Source of the DNA: Buchnera aphidicola (Takecallis arundicolens)
GTDB lineage: Bacteria; Pseudomonadota; Gammaproteobacteria; Enterobacterales; Enterobacteriaceae
Assembly (NCBI RefSeq): GCF_964058945.1
Contig: NZ_OZ060369.1
Location: 124,001 to 188,000, forward strand
Length of the DNA stretch: 64,000 nucleotides
Direction of reading: 5' to 3'
Shown here: positions 30,374-40,155 of the stretch, piece after piece
How positions within the stretch are numbered: position 1 is the stretch's first letter
Layout of the letters: each line of letters opens with the position of its first letter
Translations under genes and position numbers: made by a program
Notes under the pieces: generated by a model
The model's input: the letters and a program-made list of their open reading frames with translations, nothing else
Told to the model about the DNA's origin: nothing
Database searches by the model: none

Positions 30374-31660
30374 TTATGATGTTAAAAAATGTTTTAATTT
30401 TTCAAAATTTGGTTTCATATAATGCGATAGTATTGGTAATTTTGATGGTGATTTTAATGTTTCTGATAATGGTATATTAATGTTGAGTATTTTATCGATA
30501 ATGTTTTTAAATTTTGATGGATGTGCTGTTCCTAAAAATAATCCAAATTCGTCTTCTTTTAGTTGGTTATGAAGTAATTGATATGCAACTGCTGCATGTG
30601 GTTCAGATATATATCCGATATTTTGTAATGTTAACAAAGTTTCTGTGGTAACTTTATCGGAAACACTTCCAAATCCTAATGTATTTAATTTCCATCTTTT
30701 TCTTGAAAATAATTCTTCAACTCGTGGCCAGTTATTAGGTCTACTAATATCCATTGCATTAGAAATTGTGGAAATACAATCATAAGGTTTCCATTTTCCT
30801 GATTGTAAAAATCTTGGAACAGTATCATTAGCATTAGTAGCAGCAATAAATGATTGAATCGGTAAACCCATCGATTTAGCTAATAAACCTGCTGTTAAAT
30901 TTCCAAAATTTCCACAAGGTACGGCAATAACTAATTTTTTTCTTTGTTTTTTTGGTATTAAAGCATAAGCTTCAAAAAAATAACATATTTGTGCTAATAA
31001 TCTACTAATATTAATTGAGTTAGCAGAGTTAAGACCAGTTTGATTTCTTAATTGGTGGTCGTTAAAAGCTTGTTTAACTAGTGACTGACATTCATCAAAA
31101 CTACCATCTACTGCAATAGTGGTAATATTTTTTCCTAATGTACAAAATAGTGCTTCTTGTAGTGTACTAATTTTACCTTTAGGATATAGAATGACTACAC
31201 GAACATTTGGAGCATTATAAAATGCATGTGCTACAGCTGCTCCAGTATCTCCAGAAGTTGCAGTTAGTATTGTAATAATACTATTTTTTGTATTGAGATG
31301 TGATATTATTTGAGCCATAAATCGCGCTCCAAAATCTTTAAATGCTAATGTAGGTCCATGAAATAATTCACAACATGATATATTTTTTGTAACTGGTACA
31401 ATGTTTGGTCCTGGGAAAGAAAATGCTTGATATACATATTTTTTTAAATTATCAATTGATATTTCTGGTCCGATAAGCATAGATAGTATTTTTACACTAC
31501 GTGATAGAAAATCCATTTCGATTATTTTATTGATTTCTTTTTCAGGTATAGTTGGTAAATTTACAGGAAAAAATAATCCTTGATTTTTTCCTAATCCCAT
31601 CTTAACAGCTTGTAAAAAGTTTACTTGTTCACAATAATCTTTCAAATTGTATAATTTCAT
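30374..31660 (-). CDS. thrC: Threonine synthase
   Basis: PLP enzyme that converts O-phosphohomoserine to threonine, the last step of the pathway. Its 428 residues equal the E. coli length. The PLP lysine is in GPTLAFKDFGARFMAQ (near residue 107), and TATSGDTGAAVAHAF and the glycine-rich IAVPCGNFGNLTAG are intact. It is the last gene of the minus-strand thrA-thrB-thrC operon, 6 bases after thrB. Complete retention fits provision of threonine to the host and of precursor for isoleucine. Confidence 0.97.
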   Translation of the reverse strand: MKLYNLKDYCEQVNFLQAVKMGLGKNQGLFFPVNLPTIPEKEINKIIEMDFLSRSVKILSMLIGPEISIDNLKKYVYQAFSFPGPNIVPVTKNISCCELFHGPTLAFKDFGARFMAQIISHLNTKNSIITILTATSGDTGAAVAHAFYNAPNVRVVILYPKGKISTLQEALFCTLGKNITTIAVDGSFDECQSLVKQAFNDHQLRNQTGLNSANSINISRLLAQICYFFEAYALIPKKQRKKLVIAVPCGNFGNLTAGLLAKSMGLPIQSFIAATNANDTVPRFLQSGKWKPYDCISTISNAMDISRPNNWPRVEELFSRKRWKLNTLGFGSVSDKVTTETLLTLQNIGYISEPHAAVAYQLLHNQLKEDEFGLFLGTAHPSKFKNIIDKILNINIPLSETLKSPSKLPILSHYMKPNFEKLKHFLTS

Positions 31661-31666
31661 AAAAAT

Positions 31667-32599
31667 TTAAGCTCCTATGTTTCTTGTTCCTTTAGTATCT
31701 AATTTACAAATATGTACGAAACCAGTTTTATTTTGTAAGTAATTTTCTTTTAACCATTTTGATGTATTTTCAGCTACTACATGACTAGTGCAAATTGCAA
31801 AAATTGTTGGTCCAGATCCAGATATACCAAAATTAATTGCACCAAGTTTTAATATGGATTTTTTTATTTCTAAAAAATTTGGAATTAATTGCATACGGTA
31901 TGGTTCTGCAATAATATCTTGCATTAATTGGGTAGCTAAATTTTCTTGTTTAGTATATGATGCATGTATAAAACCTGATAACAGTCGACTATGTTCAATA
32001 CAAGTTTTTGTTTTATATTCCAAAGGTAATATAGATCGAGCAGATGATGTTGATATTTTAATTCCTGGCCAAGCAACAATCCATATCCAGTTTTTAAAAA
32101 AAGGGATTCCTTGACTGATATAATTATTTTCATTAATTATTAATTGTAATCCTCCATAATAACATGGTGCAACATTGTCATAGTGTGGTTCTCCAGATAT
32201 TTCACCTTCTATTTTACCCATTAAGTAGAGTAATTTTCGTTCATCTAATGGCTTGTTGCAAAATTGATTCATTGCTACTAAAGTAGCAGAAATAGAGCAA
32301 GCACTTGATCCAAGTCCAGAACCAATTGGCATATTTTTTTCTAGAGTAATTGATACAGGTATTTTTTTTCCAATAATTTTACAAAAATGCTTCCAACATT
32401 TCCAAATGATATTTTTTTTTATATTTTTTGGTAATTGACAAGCAAATTTTCCTGTATTATGAAAATTTAAGGTATTATTACTTGTAATTGTTACACAATC
32501 GCCTAATAATTCTCCATTTTCAGGTGAAATAGCTACTCCTAATACGTCGAAACCAACATTAATATTACCAATAGAAGCAGGTGCATAAATTTTTATCAT
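31667..32599 (-). CDS. thrB: Homoserine kinase
   Basis: GHMP kinase that phosphorylates homoserine. It has 310 residues, matching E. coli. The GHMP ATP loop is [15 protein letters not shown] (near residue 89), the N terminus [21 protein letters not shown] aligns with the family, and the C-terminal [12 protein letters not shown] is present. Spacing is 17 bases from thrA and 6 to thrC, so all three are probably translated from one mRNA. Confidence 0.97.
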   Translation of the reverse strand: MIKIYAPASIGNINVGFDVLGVAISPENGELLGDCVTITSNNTLNFHNTGKFACQLPKNIKKNIIWKCWKHFCKIIGKKIPVSITLEKNMPIGSGLGSSACSISATLVAMNQFCNKPLDERKLLYLMGKIEGEISGEPHYDNVAPCYYGGLQLIINENNYISQGIPFFKNWIWIVAWPGIKISTSSARSILPLEYKTKTCIEHSRLLSGFIHASYTKQENLATQLMQDIIAEPYRMQLIPNFLEIKKSILKLGAINFGISGSGPTIFAICTSHVVAENTSKWLKENYLQNKTGFVHICKLDTKGTRNIGA

Positions 32600-32616
32600 A
32601 TTGATATTCCTAACTA

Positions 32617-35064
32617 TTATGATAATATTTGTAATAAATCAGAGAAAATTCCAGCAGCTGTGACATTATTTCCTGCACCATAACCTCTTAATACTAATGG
32701 CATGGGTTGATAATATTCGCTGTATATTATTAGTGCATTTTCACCATCTCTTACATGATATAATGGATCTAATTTATTTATTTCAGTTAATTTCACTTGA
32801 CAGGATCCATCTTTTTCAATAGTTCCTATTAGTCTTAGTACCTTATTATTTTCTTTAGATTTTTTTATTTTATTTTCAAAATATGTGTCTAGATCTTTTA
32901 ATTGTGATAAAAATATTTTTTCATCTTCTAAATGAAGTAACCGTTCTGGTAATATTGGTATAATTTTAATATCATGGAGTTCTAATTTATATCCTGCTTC
33001 ACGTGCTATAATTAATAATTTTCTAGCAACATCAATGCCTGATAAATCATCTTTTGGATTTGGTTCTGTAAATCCGAGTTTTTTAGCCATGATAGTAGCT
33101 TCTGAAATAGATAGCCCTTCTTCTAATTTTCCAAAAATAAATGATAAAGATCCTGATAGTATACCTTTAAAATTAATTAATTTATCACCAGAATCAAATA
33201 AATTTTTTAATGTTTTAATAATTGGTAAACCAGCACTAACGTTAGTTTCATATAAAAATTTTTTATTGGTTTTTACTGAAATATTTCTGATATTTTCATA
33301 TTCTTGCAAACTATTGGTATTAGCTTTTTTATTTGGTGTCACAATGTGAATTTTATTTTTTAAAATATCATAATAATTTTTAGTAATATCTTGGCTAGCA
33401 GTACAATCAACAATAACGGGATTAAATATTCGAATATCTTTCGTATATCGTATTAATTTTTGTATACAAAAATTTTCATGATATTCATGAAATTCTTTTT
33501 TCCAATGATGTAATTTAATACCATTTAAATGTACCATCATTTTTTTGGAATTAGCAATACCACAAATTTTAAATTTTATTTTTTTATTAATTAATCTATG
33601 TTGTTGTTTTTCAATTTGCTGAATTAAAGATGTTCCTACACCTCCAATACCGATGATAAATATTTCTAGAGTCTTTATATTATGAAATATTCTATCATGT
33701 ATTATATTAATATTTTCTATAATATTTTCATTGTCTGTAGCAATTAAAATAGCATTTTTAGAAAATTGATTGTTTATACACATGATATTTAAATCAGTAT
33801 GTTTTAAAACTCCTAAAACTTTTCTTTTAGTATAGTTGTTATTTTGTATGTTGGTACCAATAATTGCGATCATTTTTAATTTTTGATTCACATGAACAAT
33901 TTTTAATATATCATCGTTTAATTCTTGTTTTAATTCTTTATGTAATATGAGTTGTATGTTATTTATTTTTTTATCTATAATATAAAAAAAAATTTTGTTC
34001 TCTAAGGGAGCGTTTATTGTTGATAAGATACGAACCTTACGATTTAACAGAATTGAAAATATTTTTCTGGTAATTGGATTAATATATTGCGATTCATTAA
34101 CTTTAATTATAATTAGTATAATATTATCAATATATGTAATACCTTGAATATTATTAGTGTTTTTCATGGTTTTTGTAGTAATTACTGTACCATGACGTTC
34201 TGGAAAAAATGTATTTTTAATAATACATTTAATATTATATTGTGATAATGGAAGAATAGTTTTTGGATGTAGTACCTTTGCTCCAAAAAAAGATAATTCT
34301 ATTGCATCTTGATACGATATTTCATTTCGTAATTTTGCGTTTGGTACAATACGTGGATCTGCAGTATATATTCCATCTACATCAGTCCATATTTCACATG
34401 TATGTGCATTTAAACATGTTGATAATATTGCAGCAGAGTAGTCAGATCCATTTCTTCCTAGAGTAACTAGTTCTTTTTTATAATTACCAGCAATAAATCC
34501 CGGCATTAATACGATATGTCGTTTTGGAATTTTTATATTTTGGATTTTATTTTTTGATTCTAGTATTTTTACATTTGCATTAAGATAATTATTATTTGCT
34601 GTGATATATTTAACCGGATTTATTGTAAATACAGGATAGTTTTGAGAAATAAATATTTTTTTCATAATTTTTATAGAAAAAATTTCGCCTTGGGATATAA
34701 TTTCTGCAAAAGTTTTTTCTATTTTTTTATTAGAATAATTAATATTTTTAATTTTGTTTTTTATTTTTTTTATTTTTTTTTTTATATATTCTATTACATC
34801 TTGTTCAGGAAAATCGTGGTATTTTTTTTTTATTCCACTAATTAGTGTATGTAAAATTTTTTTTATTTTTTTAAATAGAATATTTGAATCGTTTTTTAAT
34901 GTTATATTTTTATTTATTTGATCTAAATAGTTAGTTATTTTTGCGGGTGCAGATAATACAATAGCAATGTCTTCATATTGAAATTTTTTTTTAATAATTT
35001 TTACTACATCTAAAAATTTTTTTGCATTTGATACAGATGTTCCGCCAAATTTAAGTACTCGCAT
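32617..35064 (-). CDS. thrA: Bifunctional aspartokinase / homoserine dehydrogenase I
   Basis: Catalyses the first and third steps from aspartate to threonine. It has 815 residues, against 820 in E. coli. The kinase domain opens with [14 protein letters not shown] and contains [12 protein letters not shown]; the middle ACT-type regulatory region is diverged. The dehydrogenase domain has the NAD-binding [15 protein letters not shown] (near residue 468), VTPNKKAN and [17 protein letters not shown]. An A11 run on the coding strand at 34773-34783 is in frame. I see no thrL-like leader peptide or attenuator upstream, so the E. coli style of control seems absent. Confidence 0.96.
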   Translation of the reverse strand: MRVLKFGGTSVSNAKKFLDVVKIIKKKFQYEDIAIVLSAPAKITNYLDQINKNITLKNDSNILFKKIKKILHTLISGIKKKYHDFPEQDVIEYIKKKIKKIKNKIKNINYSNKKIEKTFAEIISQGEIFSIKIMKKIFISQNYPVFTINPVKYITANNNYLNANVKILESKNKIQNIKIPKRHIVLMPGFIAGNYKKELVTLGRNGSDYSAAILSTCLNAHTCEIWTDVDGIYTADPRIVPNAKLRNEISYQDAIELSFFGAKVLHPKTILPLSQYNIKCIIKNTFFPERHGTVITTKTMKNTNNIQGITYIDNIILIIIKVNESQYINPITRKIFSILLNRKVRILSTINAPLENKIFFYIIDKKINNIQLILHKELKQELNDDILKIVHVNQKLKMIAIIGTNIQNNNYTKRKVLGVLKHTDLNIMCINNQFSKNAILIATDNENIIENINIIHDRIFHNIKTLEIFIIGIGGVGTSLIQQIEKQQHRLINKKIKFKICGIANSKKMMVHLNGIKLHHWKKEFHEYHENFCIQKLIRYTKDIRIFNPVIVDCTASQDITKNYYDILKNKIHIVTPNKKANTNSLQEYENIRNISVKTNKKFLYETNVSAGLPIIKTLKNLFDSGDKLINFKGILSGSLSFIFGKLEEGLSISEATIMAKKLGFTEPNPKDDLSGIDVARKLLIIAREAGYKLELHDIKIIPILPERLLHLEDEKIFLSQLKDLDTYFENKIKKSKENNKVLRLIGTIEKDGSCQVKLTEINKLDPLYHVRDGENALIIYSEYYQPMPLVLRGYGAGNNVTAAGIFSDLLQILS

Positions 35065-35431
35065 TGAATTTATGTACCCTTAATGTCATTTATAATGGAT
35101 TACTATATTGATTATAGTACTTTTATTATAGTAATAATAATTTTAGTATAAAATTTTTGTATTAAACTAGCAATATATTTTATTACAAAAATATGCAATG
35201 ATTTTTCATTTTAAAAAATATTTTATTGAATCAAAATGAATATAGATGAATTAATCATATATATATTAACATACAATTATTATAATAAAATATATTAATT
35301 ATTTATATATTATAACTAATCATTTTAAACTGTATTTTAAATATTTATTTTTACTTTTAATGTCTGTAACAACTATTATTTATGTTTTTATTATGTATTT
35401 AATAATTTAATTTAGAATTCTTAAGGTTATT
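35065..35431. other. 367-base AT-rich spacer between divergent thrA and truA
   Basis: No gene, RNA or clear hairpin is visible. It must contain the promoters of the thr operon (leftward) and truA (rightward), but in such AT-rich DNA I cannot single out -35 or -10 boxes. AAGGGT at about 35078-35083 (read on the minus strand as ACCCTT) is not itself an RBS; the minus-strand AAGGGTAC just upstream of the thrA ATG is a plausible one. In related genomes I recall panBC, dksA and hpt near here; no remnant is recognisable. Confidence 0.6.
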
Positions 35432-36211
35432 ATGAATCAAAATATAAAAATGGAAAAATTTGCAGCAGGGTTAGAATATGATGGTAGTGATTATCATGGT
35501 TGGCAAATTCAAAAATCAGGTATTTTAAGTATTCAATTGGTGGTAGAAAAAGCTATTTCTATAGTTGCAAATCATAAAGTAGATATTTTCTGTTCAGGTA
35601 GAACAGATGCGCATGTACATAGTGTAGGTCAAGTCATACATTTTCAAACATTTTCTGTGCGTGAGAATATATCTTGGCTTTTAGGTATTAATAGTTGTTT
35701 ACCTAACGGTATTGTTATGCGGTGGATTAAAAAAGTGCCTAATATATTTCACGCCAGATATAGTGCAGTTTCACGTTGTTATCGATATATTATTTATAAT
35801 AATATTACTCGATCTTCTATATTAAGGAATCGTGTTTATGATGTACATAGAGTATTAAATGTACAGGCTATGTATCATGCTAGTCAATGTATTGTTGGGG
35901 AGTATGATTTTAGTTCATTTCGCTCAAAAAAATGTCAAGCATATACACCGTTTCGAAAAATTATTTTCACTCATGTATATCAATTGAATAAATTTATTTT
36001 TATTGATATTGAGGCAAATGCATTTTTGCAATATATGGTGAGAAATATTATTGGTTGTTTACTTGAAATTGGTAAAATGAAAAAACATTTTTCATGGATA
36101 ACATATGTTTTAAATAAGAAAAATCGTTTTTTTTGTGCGCCAACTGCTCATCCTTGTGGATTATATTTATTGCAAGTAAAGTACCCAAAAATTTTTCAAT
36201 TACCAAAATAA
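35432..36211 (+). CDS. truA: tRNA pseudouridine(38-40) synthase
   Basis: Makes pseudouridine at positions 38-40 of the anticodon arm of many tRNAs. It has 259 residues, against 270 in E. coli. The catalytic Asp is in CSGRTDAHVHSVGQV (near residue 61), and GLEYDGSDYHGWQ and ANAFLQYMVRNIIG are intact. The ATG at 35432 follows TTAAGGTTATT, a reasonable ribosome site. It stands alone between divergent thrA and co-oriented secA. Confidence 0.96.
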   Translation: MNQNIKMEKFAAGLEYDGSDYHGWQIQKSGILSIQLVVEKAISIVANHKVDIFCSGRTDAHVHSVGQVIHFQTFSVRENISWLLGINSCLPNGIVMRWIKKVPNIFHARYSAVSRCYRYIIYNNITRSSILRNRVYDVHRVLNVQAMYHASQCIVGEYDFSSFRSKKCQAYTPFRKIIFTHVYQLNKFIFIDIEANAFLQYMVRNIIGCLLEIGKMKKHFSWITYVLNKKNRFFCAPTAHPCGLYLLQVKYPKIFQLPK

Positions 36212-36397
36212 CATATTATAAATAATAATTTTATATACGTAAATATTATGCATTTATATTTAATATAATATTATAAAATATATAACGTATTTTGTAATTT
36301 TGATTTAAGTAATGCATTATACTGTTTATAAGTTATATTTATTATTTTATAAATTATTTTCATATACAGCGTATTGAATTACAACAAGGAGTATTCT

Positions 36398-38889
36398 ATG
36401 TTTTTAAGAATGTTACAGTTTTTATTTAAAAAAAAAAATAACTTTAAATTAATTAAAATAAGACATATTATAGATCATATAAATAGTTTGGAAGGTTATT
36501 TTAGCAATTTATCAGATAATCAATTAAAAAAAAAACGCAAATTTTTAAAAATGCTATAAAATCAGGAAAATCTTTGGATAGTTTGTTGCCAGAGGCGTTT
36601 GCAACAGTACGAGAATCTAGCAAAAGGGTTTTTAATATGAGACATTTTGATGTGCAATTAATGGGCGGAGTTATTTTACATCAAAATTGTATTGCTGAAA
36701 TGTGTACTGGAGAAGGTAAAACTTTAACTTCGACTTTAGCTATTTACTTAAATGCTTTAAGTGGAAATGGTGTACATGTAGTTACTATGAATGAATATTT
36801 AGCAAATCGTGATGCTGAAAAAAATCAAGTTTTATTTAATTTTTTGGGATTAACAGTCGGTATTACTTTGTCTAATATGTCGATTAAAAAAAAAAAACAA
36901 TCATATCTTGCTGATATTACTTATGGTACCAATCATGAATTTTGTTTTGATTATTTACGTGATAATATGGTATTTTCTATTGATCAAAAAGTACAAAGGG
37001 GTTTATTTTATGTATTAATTGATGAAGTAGATTCAATATTAATTGATGAAGCGCGTACTCCTTTAATTATTTCCGGACCATCTAAAGAAAATTTAGAAAT
37101 GTATCGTACTATTAATAATTTAGTTTCTCATTTTGTACAGCAAAAAATGGAATCTAAGGATATTATTATAAAAAAAGGAGATTTTTTTATTGATGAAAAA
37201 AGTAAACAAATTTTTTTAACTGAATCTGGTTTAAAAAAGGTTGAATTTTTATTATCAAATTGTCAGTTTATGAATAATCGTGCATCACTATATTCAAGCC
37301 AGAATTTAGTTTTAATGCAGCATATTATTTCTGCTTTGCGGGCACATTTTGTTTTTTTTCGTGATATAGATTATATTATAAAAGATAAAAAAATAGTTAT
37401 TATTGATGAACATACTGGTCGAATGATGCCAGATAGAAGATGGTCTGATGGTTTGCATCAAGCAATAGAAGCAAAAGAGAATTTAAATATATTACATGAA
37501 AATCATACTTTAGCATCTATTACTTTACAAAATTATTTTAAAATTTATAAAAAAATTTCAGGTATGACAGGTACAGCTTCTACTGAGTCTTTTGAATTTA
37601 AAGTTATTTATGGTTTAAATACAATTACGGTACCTACTAATTATCCGATGATTCGTAAAGACTTATCTGATTTAATATATGTTACTGAACAGGATAAAAT
37701 GCAAGCTATTATACAGGATATTCAACAATGTGTTTTAAAAAAACAACCTGTTTTAGTTGGGACAACTTCAATCAAAAAATCTGAAATTATTTCCGAAAAA
37801 TTAATGAAATTAGGTATTAAACACAATGTTTTAAATGCTAAATCTTATACAAAAGAAGCGTCTATTATATCGGAAGCAGGTAAGTTACATGCTGTAACAA
37901 TTTCTACAAATATGGCTGGCAGAGGTACAGATATTGTTTTGGGTGGAATGATAAAAATGAATAACAAAAATCATTTTTCATCGTATAATCAAAAAAAAAA
38001 ATTAGAATGGTCTAAAGAACATAATTGTGTAGTATCACTAGGTGGTTTACATGTTATTGGAACGGAACGGCATGAATCACGTAGAATTGATAATCAATTA
38101 CGAGGTAGAACAGGAAGGCAAGGTGCTCCAGGTTCTTCGAGATTTTATTTATCTTTAGAGGATTCTTTAATACGTATTTTTATACCAGAATCTATAAAAA
38201 AATTTATTTTAAAATTTAATATAAAATCTGGAGAACCTATAGAACATCGTTGGATTATGAATGCTATTACGTACGCGCAAAAAAAAATAGAAAATTATAA
38301 TTTTACAATTAGGAAAGAATTATTAGAATATGATGATATTTTAAATAAACATAGAAATATTTTTTATTTTATCAGAGATGATATTTTAAATATGAAAAAT
38401 ATTAAATATATTGTACAAAATAATTTACTGTATGTAATTCGTGGTATGCTTAATATGCATTGTTCAAATGATATTCCTGTTGTTGAATGGAATGTTACAA
38501 TTTTGAGTACGGTTTTTGAACATGATTTTAATTTATTTTTTCCATTTAAAAAATGGATTAAAAATAATTATAGAATTTCTAATATTTTTTTTTTACATAA
38601 AATTTATAAAAAGATACAAAACCAATATCGTAAGGTAGAAAATATAATGGGATATAATAACGTACGTATCATGGAAAAAAATATTATATTAAATATTTTA
38701 GATTTTTTTTGGAAAGAGCATTTATCATTTATGGAATATTTACGTCATGGAATACATTTAAGGGGTTATGCACAAAAAAATCCTAAACAAGAATATATTA
38801 AAGAATCATTTTTTGTGTTTGAAAAAATGTTAAATACATTAAAATATGAAATTAGTTCAAATATAATTAAGAAGATATTTAATCTATAG
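36398..38889 (+). CDS. secA: Preprotein translocase ATPase SecA, interrupted by a one-base frameshift in an A10 run
   Basis: ATP-driven motor of Sec export. The ATG at 36398 has AAGGAG at 36386-36391. The first frame reads to residue 53 and stops at 36557-36559. The homologous frame resumes as IKSGKSLDSLLPEAF and runs to 38889. The switch is at an A10 run, 36526-36535; A11 would give one 830-residue protein. All downstream motifs are intact: GEGKTLTST (Walker A), LIDEVDSILIDEART (Walker B), NMAGRGTDIVLGG and GRTGRQG. The C-terminal zinc-binding tail of E. coli SecA (901 residues, SecB-binding) is missing. Other A11-A12 runs in the gene are in frame. Confidence 0.95.
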
Positions 38890-38964
38890 TTTTTCATATT
38901 TTTTATTTATTATAAATATCATTTATATCCAACCATTTTAATATTATATTATTGGAATATATTT

Positions 38965-40017
38965 ATGCGGATTGAAGAAAGTATTAAACTAGGTTTTAAA
39001 GATGTTTTAATTATACCAAAAAGATCAACATTGAAAAGTCGTTCAGAAGTGAATTTAAATAGAAAGATATATTTTAAATACTCTAATATGATTAGTTCTG
39101 GTATTCCTATTATTGCATCAAATATGGATACTGTAGGTACATTTAATATGGCTATAAAATTATCTTCTTTGCATATTTTAACGGCTATACATAAATATTA
39201 TAATATTCAAGAATGGAAAAGTTTCATTACCCATTTACCACATAATATGTTTGATTATATTATGGTTTCAACTGGTATTTCGGATGCAGATTATATTAAA
39301 TTAAAAGAAATTTTTTCTTTATCACCTTTATTAAAATATATTTGTATTGATATAGCAAATGGATATTCTGATCATTTAATACATTTTGTAACAAAAATAC
39401 GTACTAATTTTCCAAATAAAATTATTTGTGCTGGTAATGTGGTAACAGGTGAAATGGTTGAGGCGCTTTTACTTGCTGGAGCTGATATTGTTAAGGTTGG
39501 TATTGGTCCAGGTTCGGTTTGTACAACACGTACTAAAACTGGTGTTGGTTACCCTCAACTATCTGCTATTATTGAATGTGCAGATGCTGCGCATGGTTTA
39601 CAAGGCCATATTATTAGTGATGGTGGGTGTGTTAATTCTGGTGATATTGCTAAAGCATTTGGAGCAGGTTCTGATTTTGTTATGTTGGGAGGGATATTTG
39701 CTGGTCATAATGAATGTGAAGGTAAAATTATTAAAGAGAATAATAAAAAATTTATGATTTTTTATGGTATGAGTTCAACAAATGCTATGCAATTACATAT
39801 AGGTGAAGTTGCTGGTTATAAAACTGATGAAGGTAAATCAGTAAAATTATTATTAAAAGGTCCAGTACAAAATACAGTATTTGATATATTAGGTGGTTTA
39901 AGATCGTCTTGTACGTATGTAGGGGCTAGAGAAATTAAAGAATTAAATAAACGAACTACATTTATTAGAGTATTAGAACAGGAAAATACGATTTTTAATG
40001 ATGATACATTGTTTTAA
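38965..40017 (+). CDS. guaC: GMP reductase
   Basis: Converts GMP to IMP with NADPH, allowing interconversion of purine nucleotides. It has 350 residues, against 347 in E. coli. The IMPDH/GMPR loop with the catalytic Cys is [18 protein letters not shown] (near residue 181). [17 protein letters not shown] near the N terminus and [21 protein letters not shown] also match. It follows secA by 75 bases, with the normal E. coli intervening genes (mutT, yacG, coaE and others) missing. Confidence 0.96.
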   Translation: MRIEESIKLGFKDVLIIPKRSTLKSRSEVNLNRKIYFKYSNMISSGIPIIASNMDTVGTFNMAIKLSSLHILTAIHKYYNIQEWKSFITHLPHNMFDYIMVSTGISDADYIKLKEIFSLSPLLKYICIDIANGYSDHLIHFVTKIRTNFPNKIICAGNVVTGEMVEALLLAGADIVKVGIGPGSVCTTRTKTGVGYPQLSAIIECADAAHGLQGHIISDGGCVNSGDIAKAFGAGSDFVMLGGIFAGHNECEGKIIKENNKKFMIFYGMSSTNAMQLHIGEVAGYKTDEGKSVKLLLKGPVQNTVFDILGGLRSSCTYVGAREIKELNKRTTFIRVLEQENTIFNDDTLF

Positions 40018-40155
40018 TATTCATATTTAACGTATTTAATATATATAATAATATATTTATATTTTTAAATAAATTATATAGTTTTTTATTATTTAAAATT
40101 ATTACTAGTATATTAAATAAAACATTCATTTTAAATAAATAAAGGAATATTCAGA

